NCBI RefSeq assembly: GCF_002865645.1
Contig: NW_020194609.1
Location: forward strand, 124,001 to 188,000
Direction: 5' to 3'
Source: Hyaloscypha bicolor E
Taxonomy: Eukaryota; Ascomycota; Leotiomycetes; Helotiales; Hyaloscyphaceae
DNA length: 64,000 nt
The first letter of the stretch is position 1, and each line of letters starts with the position of its first letter. The notes beneath the pieces were generated by a model that had not been told where the DNA came from, ran no database searches, and saw nothing but the letters and a program-made list of their open reading frames with translations. Shown one piece after another: positions 48,510-59,999 of the stretch. The position numbers and the translations under genes are program-made.

Positions 48510-49025
48510 GATGAAGTTTGTCTAGGGCAATGAAAGTGTTCAGGAGATGCTGAGCTGATTTTATCTTCAACATAGTCACCAAGAAGAACAGTCGAAATAT
48601 ATAGGCTTGCTTTGAAGTCACGTGTTGAAGTTCACGCGGCTATCCTCGCCGAGAAAACTTGCATTGTGTAAGCATTGCGAGGACATCCAGGCAAAAAGAA
48701 GCCGAAGGTGCGAAGTAGACAAAGAGAAGAAGACCAGCTCACTGTTTAGCCTTCGCCGCAAAGGTCTGAGGGGTTCCGTTTGTGTGAAAGTTACGAGTAG
48801 CCTTCGTGCGGCCGCAGCCGCAGTGGCGATCGCCACCGGGCATGTCCCACTCCTCCACCATGCTGTTGTACATGATTTCTAGGACCCAGTAAAGGCCCAC
48901 GGAAATTCATAATTTCGAACTGGCATGAAGCGCGATATTACTCAGCTCGGCGACTCGAAGTCAAAGGGCATCAGCTGTTGTCCCTTCCTCGATTTGCCAC
49001 CCAAGAACGCCTTTCACAAGTCACC
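48510..49025. other. intergenic stretch, no gene seen
   Basis: This probably includes the promoter of the atypical SDR (minus strand) and that of the dead acyl-CoA dehydrogenase (plus strand). A CACGTG palindrome occurs at about 48620. Confidence 0.4.
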
Positions 49026-50087
49026 ATGGTTGACTTCACCCTCTCCCCAGAGCGAGCACAACACCATCCGTGGCATGACCAAATCGTTCGCGTACAACGT
49101 TCTCTCAATCGCAGCAGCTACATATGAAAGATACACAACGCAAAAAGAACGCTTCCAATCGCTCCGCCCATTCTATCGCAAAGCTGTTGAGGGGCACGGG
49201 TTTGGGCCTGACACCATTATTCATCGGAGGAACACCTGTTCAGCATGAGGAATTCTTGAAACCGTTTCTGAGTGGTGAAGAGGAGCCATTGACGTCTCAT
49301 ATACATTCGGAACCAGGAGATCCTGCGAATTATCTGGAGAAGAGAGGGAAGGGCCTGCAGACAACCGCAAGGAAGGAGGGCGAGGATAGGATTGTGAATG
49401 GAGATAAGTTTGTATTTCCATTAAGCACTTGGTTGAACCCGACGCTGGCGTAGGTGAAGACGCGGGCAACGAATTGCTGAGGTTGGGATGACCGTGGAGC
49501 TGATTTTCAATGTCTTGTCTGCGACTATTCGCATGACGGGAGGGATCGGGATCCGGATGCAGTACCTGCGGATTCGACCATGATTCTGCTAGTAACGCGC
49601 GAGATCGCCGCCAGGAACGAGGCCAGCGCATTTCAGGTTTCAAGCGTATAAAAGTTCAGGCCATTCATCAACAGCTGGCCCACCCACTCGCTTCGCTGGA
49701 TTCTGCGCGCCAGTGCGCAATATCCTCGTAGCACCTGGAAAGGGCGCTGCGAGCGTGGCAGCGTCTTTCACCTCTCCGGCTTGTTTGGTAGGTGCCATGT
49801 CTGTTGGCGTAATGCCTGCAGCGTTCGAGGCGGCTCTTCAGTTTGGCAAAACCAGACCTGAGAGCAGAGGCACTGGCACTTCTGAGCAGACAAAGTGTCC
49901 TGACCTCTTGATGGATATTAAGATGAGGACCGATGCGGCTAGATTCTTGACGTGGAAAACCGCTAATGCGTATGATAATGGGCATGGGCTTGAACTTTGC
50001 TTGGATGCCAAGATCTTCTGCTCAGATCTTGCCGTAAAGTCGGTTGTCGATGCAATGTCAGCCGTGGGGATGTACAATATGACATAA
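49026..50087 (+). pseudogene. acyl-CoA dehydrogenase family pseudogene
   Basis: A flavin-dependent acyl-CoA dehydrogenase can be followed in pieces across three frames. The pieces are MVDFTLSPERAQ at 49026, LGLTPLFIGGTP with EEFLKPFLSGEEEP near 49203-49290, ANYLEKRGKGLQTTARKEG, GWDDRGADFQCLVC near 49480, MILLVTREIAARN near 49580, and VAPGKGAASVAASF to KMRTDAARFLTWKTA at 49713-50087. A stop (TGA) sits just before GWDD. Roughly 40 codons expected between the N-terminal helices and GLGLTP are missing. The copy is clearly broken by frameshifts, a deletion and stops. It lies between a SDR and a zinc-cluster regulator gene, suggesting an older metabolic cluster. Confidence 0.78.
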
Positions 50088-50292
50088 TCCTCGAAGGATA
50101 TTGCCGACAAATTCTAGGTCCTCAAATGACAAGGACACGGTCTTTCCATCGTTGTTGAACGATGCGATGTGTCTGCCACGCTTCGATGGGGGAAATGTTG
50201 GGATGAGAAGACGCGGACTGGAGAAATTGATGGTGGCGGATGGTTATCAACCGTGGGGTTCGACCTTCGAATGACCGCGAAACGCGGGAGCA

Positions 50293-52089
50293 TCAACCCC
50301 GGCTGATATTCATGTCCCGGAGGAGCTCATGTGCTCCATGAAACTCTCCCGCATCTCTTTCAGTAGCAGAGCAAGCTTTCTTTTTCTCAGCCAAGGCGAT
50401 ATCAACCAGATCTAGGTAGTGTTCTGGAAATGTTAGCTAAATTATGGAGCCCGCCTTGGTGACTTACTGCCAACATTCCACCTCTTCCCGAAATACTCAA
50501 GCGTGCCTCTCAAGCTCTTCATATTTTCACTCCATTCGGGACCCAGGAATTCATCCCCCGCGAAGTCAATATATAACATTGCGGCCCGGTATACCGCATA
50601 CGTTGCTGGAAGAGGCAGTGCAGGAAGGTCAATGAAGGCTAGATCCATGTGAAATCTCCGACTGATGTCGATGACCATCCTCGTCGTCGAGCTCAATGCC
50701 ATGCATGCAATCTCTCTTCTATCATCGTGTCCGGGCGACCCCCTAATCAGTTCCCATGTTCTGACGTGGAGGAGTAGAAGAGCACTGTTACTATTAGCTC
50801 GTTGCTGCCATCACCTAGATGGAGGCATACCTGAGTGCGAGTCCGATTGCCGCGCAGCATTCTTCCCAGCCGTTGACGGCCAATTGCATCAGGCTCATTG
50901 CAAGTGTTTGAAGGGATGCATCCAGTTCTCTAGACTTTGCTTCGTCCATCTCATTAGTGTATGACGACCGTGCCACTAGATCCAAGACTTTCCCTAGAAG
51001 ATGAGCCGCCTCAGAAGCACGGCAGAAGGGGCCTAGTCTGGTTGTTGGTCGAGAGGCGGCGGATATCCCGGAGATCGTTCTCATGGTAATGGGTCTGATT
51101 AGTCCAGCGTGAGCTTCGTCATCAACGGGCAACTCCATCGACGGGACTCCGTCACTCGAGCTCCCAACTGTAAGCTGTATTTCTTCGGGCGATAGAATTT
51201 GATTCAAGTGTCTGCGAGTGATGTTAGACGAATCGTTACGAGTTGACGAGAACATACCTATCCAGAATAACAAGACCCCACCATAATCGTCCAAAATCGG
51301 TGTTCTGAAGTTCAGGTGCAGCTCGTAGGGCGACTTTCATCTTCATGGCCATCCTGGTACACACAGACATGGTCAACTGAGCCACATCGATCATGCCATG
51401 CCCTTGCTCGTAGAGCGAGAGAAGGACTCCAGCTTGAATAACTTCAATGGACAAATTCCCGGAGGATGTGAGGGTGGTGAGAAGAGTCTTGGCTTCGAAG
51501 TAGATAGGTGTTTGCATCTCTTTGATTCCACTTGGCTTTCCGGGCTGGCGGGTAACTAAATACATGCAGAGCAAGAGATTGGAAAGCTCGGGGTTGTTGT
51601 CGGAGGCGATGTTTTCCAGTTTCTCGACGCATCTCCGGGGCGATATGATCGGGAGCCAGACATCAATCGTTCGGAAGTAAAGAGCCGTGACCGACTGCAC
51701 ATTTTCTCCATTGGCAATGAGAATGGAAAGCACCTGGGAAGGGATGTTTGCTTCTCCGCCGGAAGACTTGGGAGAGCCATGTGACAATGAATGCAGGAGT
51801 CTGGAAGCAGACTGCAGTGATGGAGGAGTGTGGACCTCGATCGAGGACGCTGGTGAGGCCTTGCTTTGAGCCCCTGACGACTCTGGGGCATTGCCTGCAG
51901 TCCAGTCGTAGTCGCATCTCAGCAGAAGTCTGAAACGCGTCAGCCGATGTCCATCTCATAAGGTTACCCAGCGAGGACGCACTTGGCGCAGCGTGCACAA
52001 GAGGGCAATTCTTTGCTGCACTTCCTCTTCCCGTTCTTGCAATTCCAGCAGACTTGCGAGGCTAAGGTCATCGCAGGTCTGCCGGCCAT
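50293..52089 (-). CDS. Zn2Cys6 transcription factor
   Basis: This is a nuclear DNA-binding regulator. Five exons (52089-51983, 51929-51258, 51211-50831, 50784-50468 and 50423-50293) join in frame to 535 residues. The start at 52089 is preferred because the zinc cluster follows at residue 14. The frame upstream is a repetitive Gln-Cys stretch from a GGCATT microsatellite. The first intron splits the zinc cluster. Donor GTGCGT gives the regular C-x2-C-x6-C-x6-C-x2-C-x6-C spacing ending in LLLRCDYDW. The middle shows the regulator features VTALYFRTIDVWLPIISPR and CTRMAMKMKVALRAAPE, the style of aflatoxin-regulator-like or simple Fungal_trans proteins. Neighbours are a dead acyl-CoA dehydrogenase, a P450 and SDRs, which it may once have controlled. 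Confidence 0.85.
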
Positions 52090-52786
52090 GTCGAGCAGTG
52101 CGGCTCGCACAGGGACGAATCGTAGATCTGGAGCTGGTGGGAGGTTGCACCACAAGGTCGCACCACACAGCACACAGCACACAGCACACACCACAAGCCG
52201 CGCGATCCGGGCGGTGGGAAACGAAGATTTCCGCCCACCAGGCTCAGCTAACTGCGTGGCCAGTAGTGGCCACCAAACAGTGAGAAGTGGTGATCCGGCC
52301 TGTGTCCTGCGTGGGGTGAGCACGCAAGCGCGATTCAGATCAAGCCGAGGTTGGGAGTCGCTTTGGCGGCATTGGCATTGGCATTGGCACTGACATTGGC
52401 ATTGGCAACCTCGACTGCGAATGCTTCTCTTTGTTGAAAAAGGTGCCAAGATTCTGGTGCCCAGGGCAGCTTGGGCGCTGGGAGACTAGTGCGATTCCGG
52501 CCTTATATATATAAAGTTGAAAGGGCGTGCCAGCCCCGATTAGAATGGAGAATCAAGGCCTTCCAACCACCCCAAGTAACACTCTCGTCCCAGGGTCGCC
52601 GAGGGTGGTTATGCGGTACAGGGACGAGAATCTCTCGTTGTTCAAGCTGCAGCTGCCTGCAGCTGCAGGTGAGGTTTGATGAGTGATTGTTGTGTTGGCG
52701 GTGCCGTGGTCTAACCCCTTTCGGCCATCAAGGCCAGCGATTTAATACAGAGAAACGCGTCGACAATCGCATTCGATTTCCATCCG
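52090..52786. promoter_or_regulatory. upstream region of the Zn2Cys6 gene with microsatellites
   Basis: There is no gene here. It contains a CACACAG-type repeat at about 52163-52193, a GGCATT hexamer array at 52368-52408 and a CTGCAG-rich palindromic patch near 52648-52672. It may be the shared control region between the regulator and the degenerate locus on the other strand. Confidence 0.4.
52368..52408. repeat. GGCATT hexanucleotide microsatellite
   Basis: Six to seven copies of GGCATT with one GGCACTGAC interruption lie about 280 bp upstream of the regulator start. On the minus strand the array would read as alternating Gln-Cys. Confidence 0.75.
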
Positions 52787-53626
52787 ATGTCTCACGAGTC
52801 TCTGACCACCCCTTCTTCAGCAACACAAATTGTCCTTGACAATCGATATCGCTGGCCCACGAGTGCACCGCGATGCCAACGCAAGCGCCAGGAAAGCGTT
52901 CCGATGCAGCAGCCATGACCTCGATGACGAACTCGAAACTCCCAAGCCAAGTTCCAGAACGCGCACAATCTTAAGGAACGTGGCCGACTCGAGCTTGCTC
53001 TTTCTGATATCTCAATGAAGCTTCAACGATCTAATACTCACGATATTCTCCTCGGCAGATTGGAGAACAGCCAGGTCTCGCAAAGCAGATTTTCGATTTC
53101 CAAGCCACCATCACGAAAGCCGCCCATAATACAATAACCCTCGATCCCGACACGGTAATTAAATACACCGCATGCCAGTTAAACTCCGAAAATCATAAAC
53201 TGCTTGACTATTCCAGAGAGAAATCAGCAGAGGACGAGAAGTGCGGGACGCTATCATCGAGCAGGTAGAGGAACAGATTGTGTTGAGAGTCATGGACTGC
53301 CGTTCGAATCCCGACTACAACGCCAAATTTGATGTACTCTCTGCGCTTATGGGCATCGTGAAGAGCGTCGTGTCCCTACCGCAAGATGGCGGATGGCATG
53401 ACTGCTTCCAGTCAGGTTCTCTTCCCGAAGCCCTTGTTTCTGCGCTGGTAAAGGTCGGGAAATGATTGTCTGATGCGGAGATTGATCGAGCTAGGGAGGA
53501 AACACAGCTTCTTAAAGCACTGGAGTCCGCGACAAAATCTGAAATCAAGCGGTCTGGAGAACAAAGCTTCAAAGATATCGCATAGTTCCAAGCAATGTTC
53601 ATCGATATCGCGGCAGTCCTAGAATT
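52787..53626 (+). pseudogene. degenerate locus of unknown family
   Basis: Coherent protein-like pieces occur in changing frames. They are LELALSDISMKLQRSN with LLGRLENSQVSQSRFSI near 52990-53100, the stretch from 53241 to 53462 (IIEQVEEQIVLRVMDCRSNP), and, after its stop, LSDAEIDRARKETQLLKALE up to 53583. Stops and frame changes separate them. The pieces are helix-rich and charged, but I do not recognise the family. It is either a pseudogene or a gene whose introns I could not place. Confidence 0.35.
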
Positions 53627-54256
53627 CTAACGGTTCCTCGTTGACGTGGACGAAGCATTGCCATAAAATCTCTCGCAGAGGACAAACTCCGGCCTCCTCG
53701 TTGTAGTACCACGGGCGAACCAGAACGGAGAGATACCGTACCACGAAACGGCGGCGAAAGAATCATCACGAAAGAAATTTCTTGGAAGCTCAATCGTCGA
53801 AGTCACTTCGAGACAAAGCTTAATGTGTTCAAGGTCTTGACGAATACAATTGTGAGAGTTTGAGGGTGGCCACATGTGGGCATTCGGGGATTGTGTCTTG
53901 GAAAAGATCTGCACGGATGCAAGGGAGAAGGTACGCACCTTTACGAAAGACGATGCGGATGATTTGCTCCCATCGAGTTCTCCTGTCTTGTTGACGAGGA
54001 ATTTATGTGGGATATTATGGATCTCAACAACACACCAGGAAGGCAGCACTATCAGATCTCCCGTATGTCCTTTGATCTCTTGACATTCTCGCCAATCCAG
54101 GTTATCCTTGGATCGTATACTGGGCGACCTGCCTAGGTCTCGTAATACACTGGTTGGAAGATGTGCCACTGGAAATCCATGCCCTACTCTGCTTCGAACC
54201 GGCATTGGCAACGTTGGAGTTCCAACACTGTACAAGACCTCCTTGTCTAACATCAT
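53627..54256 (-). CDS. hypothetical protein, 209-codon open frame
   Basis: An uninterrupted frame runs from ATG 54256 to 53627. The middle contains GHTGDLIVLPSWCVVEIHN, which faintly resembles the beta-barrel motif of cupins ('GD...P...H...N'), but other cupin residues are not evident. Composition is not biased. It sits between the degenerate locus and the P450 gene and is read in the same direction as the P450. It may equally be a non-coding accident. Confidence 0.3.
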   Translation of the reverse strand: MMLDKEVLYSVGTPTLPMPVRSRVGHGFPVAHLPTSVLRDLGRSPSIRSKDNLDWRECQEIKGHTGDLIVLPSWCVVEIHNIPHKFLVNKTGELDGSKSSASSFVKVRTFSLASVQIFSKTQSPNAHMWPPSNSHNCIRQDLEHIKLCLEVTSTIELPRNFFRDDSFAAVSWYGISPFWFARGTTTRRPEFVLCERFYGNASSTSTRNR

Positions 54257-54333
54257 TGTATTATTCTTTACTTGCTGTTCTAGCCATGCCCATCACTTCG
54301 CGTTGATTTCTCCGCAAGTTTGCTGCCCTTAAT

Positions 54334-56176
54334 CTACTGATTCTCCAAATGATACGTACTTATTCTGAATTTCGTCTCCCCATTGTAGACAGAAAGATTG
54401 TCAAGTGCCCCTTTTCCTTCTCGTTCAATCGTTGACTTGATCTCGTCGTTTCTTGCTGTTATCCTGCATTTGAAGGGGTTCGGTCTGATGTTCAACCCAT
54501 CACTTCTTTCTGGTTAGGGTCTCAGCATTCCTGGAAATGAGAAGCGACACTCACGTGTAGCTGAATATATCCACAGGTATCTCATTCCCAGACTCGTCAA
54601 GACCTTTCTGAATGTTGAAAGCCCACAGCAGCCGGGCAACGCTGATGAACGTCCCCTGTTCCGCAAGTGCTTGGCCTGCACAGACACGCCTCCCCCATCC
54701 GAAAGTCATATACCCACGCTCATTTGGAAAGGGTCTATGATGCGGGCTGTCTTTCAGAAACCTCTCTGGTTGGAATCTATCGGGGTCCGGAAAGTCTTCC
54801 TCGTTCCTATGGATTGCCCAAACATTGCCCTGTGTCCAGGTATTTTTCGGTATCAACCATCCCTGTTCACCAATTGTCAGTAGATACATTTCTACGGTAC
54901 CGCATGAAACTCACTTTATATATTTCATCCTGAATTGGAGCGTGAGGTTGTCCGCCAATGATTGCCACTGACCTCCATCTCAGAACCTCCTTCGCAAATG
55001 CTTTTACATATGGAAGATTTGCCTCGTCCTCGAAAGTTGGACTTCGGTGAGGCCCGACTATTCTGTCAAGTTCCTCCCACGCTTTAGGCAGCACCTCCGG
55101 GAATGCGCAACAGGCTAGAAGAAAGGTTATGAGGGTTGAGCTTGAAGTATCGCTGCCCGCTCCAAACAAAGAGCCGGATAGGGTCGAGAGTTCCATCTCA
55201 CTCAGATTGTATTTGGGCGCCAGCTCGAACAATTTCTTCGCATAGTTATCTTTCCCCTCTTCGCTGTGTGCTGCTTCTTCTGCCAGTGCATAGAAAAAGT
55301 TCTTCGCGCGCGGCTTGCCCATATTCTCCATCCACGGTGCCATCCATCTCGGAAACTTCGCAAGAACTAACCAGTGTTAGTAATACACCAGATGAGGTGG
55401 GACATCACTGACTTGGAAACGACTCCATGATCATCGGGAATGAATTCCCCGGCACATTATGCTCGGCCGCCCTTTGCATGAGGAAAATCACCTCTGTGAT
55501 AATCGGATCCGTCACGGTCGAAATCCTCCTCCCAAACCCAATAATCGACACAACACTAGCTGCATAGCGCTCAAGGTGAGCCACATAATTCTCCGAGTCA
55601 TTGAGCAAGTCATAGAGAACAACTTTGTTCTCATCGCTCTGCAAGTGCTGGTACCCCCTCACTTGCTGCATCCCAACTCCCATGTGAGTCAATTTTCGAT
55701 GCACTCTAAATCGGTCACCATAATACATCGTCACGAGACTAGACTGCCCGAATGCCAGTTCCCCGAAGACAACCATGAGAGGACGGGACGAAAAAGTCGC
55801 AGCCCGCTTGTCGAAGAGATCAGATGCCGATTGTGCGTCGTTGAGCCAGACGTTGGGGCGACACCCCATCCAGAAGGTGATGACGGGTGAGTTGTACTCT
55901 TTGGCTAGTTGCTCGAAGTAGATCCATGGCTTGCGGTCTGGTAGGAGATGAATGTTTCCAATGATTGGCAAAGGGAATGGGCCGGGTGGCTTGGGAGATG
56001 TCAGTGATGGCTCCCACCGGAGAAAGTGTGCTTGCCATTTTCCTCCGCAACAACAACACTCTGGTATAGTCCACCACCAGCATGCCAAACCCCGCTGCCA
56101 ACAGGATCAGGATCACCTGACCGACCGTCAGCCAGCCAACTAGTTGCTGCAACTGCCCAAGCAATCCGTTCGCCAT
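54334..56176 (-). CDS. cytochrome P450 monooxygenase
   Basis: This is a heme-thiolate monooxygenase anchored in the ER membrane. Five exons (56176-56036, 55989-55413, 55366-54915, 54862-54555 and 54505-54334) join in frame to 549 residues. The first intron is a 46-base GC-AG intron (AAATG/GCAAGC to CCCAAG) placed exactly before the PPGPFPLPIIGN hinge. A GT donor would break the frame. The N-terminus carries a membrane anchor (GQVILILLAAGFGMLVV). The I-helix motif is FGAGSDTSSST, the ExxR motif is KEVLRWR, the PERF region is PDRFQPERF and the heme loop is FGWGRRVCAG with Cys near residue 451. All key residues are present. It resembles the O-methylsterigmatocystin oxidoreductase/CYP-type enzymes of fungal clusters. 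Substrate unknown. Confidence 0.9.
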
Positions 56177-56583
56177 CTTTCTCACAAGAGACACAAAAAT
56201 TTAGCCTCTCTTGTCGTTCCCTCTTGATCTTATGAACAGCCTACAACGAGTGTTGAATCCAGCGAGGTTATTTCAACTGCCCTAGGCAAACATTCCTCCG
56301 AAGTCGTCATCAAAACCTCGGGAATCCTCCAGATTAGCCTTCAGGTGTTGGTTGCGCTTTGTCAACCACTCGCCGCTACAGTGGATATATTACAGGGGCT
56401 TCGGAAGCATCGCACCGTGAAACGCAGCGCTTCACCCCCGCATCCAGGTGCGGGGTAGCTCATGTGGGGCTCGAACAGCCATCACCGAATACCCTGCAAG
56501 GCTCTACGAGGCTGTAGTCTTGTGTTTATCTAGCTTCTGTGTCCTTGAACTTCAAAGGGTTGCATGTTTTCTCTGTTGGGACA
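56177..56583. promoter_or_regulatory. divergent promoter between P450 and SDR genes
   Basis: A 407-bp gap separates the two start codons. No strong palindromic regulator site was identified by eye. Confidence 0.4.
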
Positions 56584-57826
56584 ATGACTTCTTGCTCCAA
56601 ATTCGGCGAGGCAACCACAGCCACCGAAGTAACTAATACATTCTCAGAGCAAATCAAAGGCAAAAATAGTACAAACACGCCCCTCCTTTCCACCTTCTTC
56701 AACCTCAAAAATAAACCCAACTGACACCATTCCAAAGTCCTCCTCGTGGGCGCCAGTCCCAACTCCCTCGGCGAGCACATTGCCCTGTCCATCTCGCGGC
56801 ACTCACCAAGTCTACTCATCCTCGCCTCCCGTACCGCCTCCAAGATCAACACCTTGATCTCCTCAATCCATGCCATCACCCCCAATAGCCCTGTCAAGTC
56901 CCTAACCCTCGACCTCTCCTCGCAATCCTCCATTCGCAAAGCAGCAAAGGAAATGGAGACTCTCACCTCAAAGTTAGACATCATAATCAACAACGCCGCC
57001 CTCAACGTCCCCGACTGCGAAACCACAACGGAGGGCATAGAGATGCATTTCGGCACAAACCACATCGGAATGTTCCTGCTCACCAACCTCTTGCTTCCCA
57101 ACGTACTCCTCGCAGCCTCGCAATCAGCCATACCTGGCAGCACAAGGATCATCAACTTGACCTCCGCTGGCCATCGACTCTCCCCGATACGCTTCTCGGA
57201 CTTCAATTTTCTGAAGAAATATGAGGAGTTACCAGAGGAGGAAAAGCCACCGACAGGGCTGCCCAAAGCACTGATGGATCCGGAAGTCACATATAGTCCA
57301 TTCGTGGCATACGGGCAGAGTAAGACGGGGAATATTTTGTTTTCTGTGTCTTTGACAGAACGTTTGAAAGACAGAGGCGTTCTGTCATTTAGTGTGCATC
57401 CTGGTTGTGAGTACCCCATCGAGAATTGAGGAGAAAGGGTCGGGCTGATAGCGAAAAGCAATCTGGACAGGTCTAGCGAGGAATCTTGACGCGCAGGGAC
57501 AAGCGCTGATCAAAACTACGGGCAAGGTGTGGAAATCTGGGGATCAGGGGGCGGCGACCGCGATGGTTGCTGCTTTTGATCCAAAAATGAATGGTAAGTC
57601 GTTCAACCTGTGCTTGTTTACGCGATCCGCCTTTCTCTTACTGGAGTGCCTTTGGAAAAGAAACTTGTGCTGATACCGATTTCTTGGAGATATGCCGGGT
57701 GGCTATTTGGCTGATTGCCAGTTTGCGCCTGCGGCGGAACACGCTACGGATCCGAAGATTGCGGAGAGACTTTGGAGCTTGAGTGAGGAGTTGGTGGGGG
57801 AGAAGTTTGATATGAGAGGGAAGTAA
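56584..57826 (+). CDS. short-chain dehydrogenase/reductase (retinol dehydrogenase-like)
   Basis: This is an NAD(P)-dependent oxidoreductase of the classical SDR kind. Exons 56584-56668, 56738-57406, 57471-57593 and 57690-57826 join in frame to 337 residues. The start (MTSCSKFGEATTATEV) has the usual pre-sequence of this fungal subgroup. The cofactor motif reads LVGASPNSLGEHIA, followed by DLSSQSSIRKAA, the NNAA motif and the catalytic pair in YGQSK. SVHPG lies close to the exon 2/3 junction. The protein is complete. It is divergent from the P450, with about 400 bp between the starts, so the two may share a promoter and a pathway. Confidence 0.85.
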
Positions 57827-58429
57827 ATCCGGGGCCGAGCCAGATGGCGTACACCGCTGTGGAGGATCCGCGGTTTTGCATGTTTCAACTCTGGCATTCT
57901 TGGAGCATGATCTCATTTTGGGCCGGCGGGTAGATCATGAAGCTGCGAGGAACTGCAGATCTTTCTCATATGCCTGTTGATTGTCCTGTGAGTTCACCCG
58001 TCGCGTGACTGGCGATATTGTGATGATCTCTGTTCCTGGAGAGAAGAGGACATGGGTTTACGAGCGTATGTTGCAAATTTTGGCTCTATTTCTTGCTAGA
58101 TGCTCCCACATCGGTTCTGTTCTTCTCCTGCCTCACCGAAGCAAGCACCAAACGAATCTTGCTAACATTTTCTCACCAGTGCGATCTCCTCAAAAAGCAG
58201 TCGGCAAATTTTGTTTTCGCAAACATATATGTACCAACTATTCCTCAAGTTCATCAACCTTGACACCCAGAGCTTAGAAGATCACCCAGCGCTTAGTCCA
58301 CCACTTCGAACGAGTCTATGCCTACTTCCAGTAGTACCATTTGCATATCGGCTCTCCTCCAGGGGTGGGCTTGGTCATGATAATGTTGGGGATTGTCTCA
58401 ATGGTATCCTCAACTACCAGCTTCGCAAA
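57827..58429. other. intergenic stretch, no gene seen
   Basis: No supported gene. An A-rich run of about 12 bases occurs at 58428. Confidence 0.4.
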
Positions 58430-58920
58430 AAAAAAAAACCAAAAAAAACCTCCTCGTATCCTTCAACGAAAAATTTTCCATTCTGCCCCTCGAGATCCTC
58501 TTCGTTCCACAAGATGAAACAAAGAGGAACAAATGTCAGTGTCTTTAGTCCCTGGAAGTACTTCGAATCACCCTTTGGAAGATCGGTAAAATAATATTGA
58601 CCTCTGAAAGGTTTGAAACCCCACTCCTCAATCTGTAAATGTTGAAGTTGGCCGAGGATGTCAATAGTTGATTTCTAGAAGTGATTCTTGCAAAACTCTC
58701 AAGATCTACAGCCTTCAGTATATTCGTCTCTACGCGAAGAGTGTCAAGGCCCTTGTTGACGGATAAGCCAACGGGTGGGTGGGCGAACCCAACTAATTTA
58801 CAGCAGGGGCCTGTTCTATCCTCGCACGACCAGACATGGCGTCGCGGACGAAAAGTAGCGTGCCGGATCTTGCGGCGGAGTTCCACTGGCATCTGCGAGA
58901 AGAGTGTGAACGGCAGGAGC
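58430..58920 (-). pseudogene. 2EXR-domain protein remnant
   Basis: On the minus strand FTLFSQMPVELRRKIRHATF is followed by PPVGLSVNK and later, after a frame change near 58650, by EEWGFKPFRGQYYFTDLP, then FQGLKTLTFVPLCFILW. The first two blocks match the fungal 2EXR signature ('LPxELRxxIW' then 'PPxLLxVNxESR'). Key residues such as the ESR after VN are changed and the frame is broken, so it looks inactive. Confidence 0.5.
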
Positions 58921-58999
58921 TTTACCGGACGACGTGCAACGGCTGAGGCGAAGACATCCGTGACATGGTGGGGTGCGAAAGAGTAATACTCGGGAGAGT

Positions 59000-59999
59000 C
59001 ATAGACGCTTTCGACCTATGGACCTTTGACCCAGGTTGTTGCAACAACGGGACCTTTGACGCCAGGACCATCGGCATTGGTGGAATTACGCGAGACGGTG
59101 GAAGTATCTCGATCTTTTGAAAAGTGAGCCAGTGTTCCATCGAACAGAACTGACGGCGGACTCAACTCCATCCTTATTCGTGACTTTTCCATTGCCATCT
59201 ACCCCCGCGGCCGTCTGTTCTTGATTCAAAGTAATTGCCGCGTCGATCCTTTCTGCCCCCATGCGCTCACGCTCCTTCCGGTCTGCTTCCCTCTACTTCT
59301 TGTTCTGCTTTCGTCGAGCATACTTGGAACAATGTCTATTTGATGGCGTTGGCAGTGTGAGAAATGAATAGAGTTGATTAATGGCCCCTACTTATATTCT
59401 ATTCATTAAATATCCTTCTACTTATATTTTGCTTGTATTTTACTTATATTTCACTTATATTCTACTTGTGACGGCAGGAATAAAGCAATGGAACGAGGCT
59501 CAAAGATCTATAATTCCAATGTCTTAAGGATCTAAAGCTAAGGGGGAAAGGTGTGAGGTGTGGCAGTGGATAAGTAGGTACGGCCAAGATCACTAAAACG
59601 CCGAGCTTAGTTTGAACCTTAGCTTGGAACCAAGCTTGATACCTTAGCTAAAACCTTAGCTGAAACTAACCCGTAGTACCCATATAACACCAGCCGTTAT
59701 ACTACTTATATTCTACTTATATTCCAATCAAGGTAATAATGTAATGAATTGAATATTCATGAATACTTTGTTGAAATGGCTGGTTTGGCACGTGATGGCG
59801 CTAAGAATAAAACCTTGATTTTTGGGCACTTGTAAACCTTAGCTTTTATACCAATTATATGCTCTTTTGCAGGACCCCAAAATTACCCTCTTAACATACT
59901 TTGCGTTATATGCACGTGACTTACGCACGTGACCGGATGGCCTTATTGAGTAAAGCTCCAGCTACTCCCGCTCTAGTATAACCTCGCCACCCAATTAGG
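59000..59999. repeat. repeat-rich transition zone
   Basis: No gene is supported. Several copies of CTACTTATATT-like units lie at 59387-59468 and 59700-59726, and ACCTTAGCT-like units at 59615-59670 and near 59828. CACGTGA occurs three times (near 59788, 59914 and 59926). The GC content falls towards the AT-rich block that follows. Confidence 0.45.

Noticed and set aside
51983..52449. Longer N-terminus of the Zn2Cys6 protein, or plus-strand ORFs, across the GGCATT array
   Set aside because: The upstream frame is low-complexity Gln-Cys and hydrophobic sequence with no domain. The opposite ORFs are shadows. The ATG at 52089 sits 13 codons before the zinc cluster, as usual.
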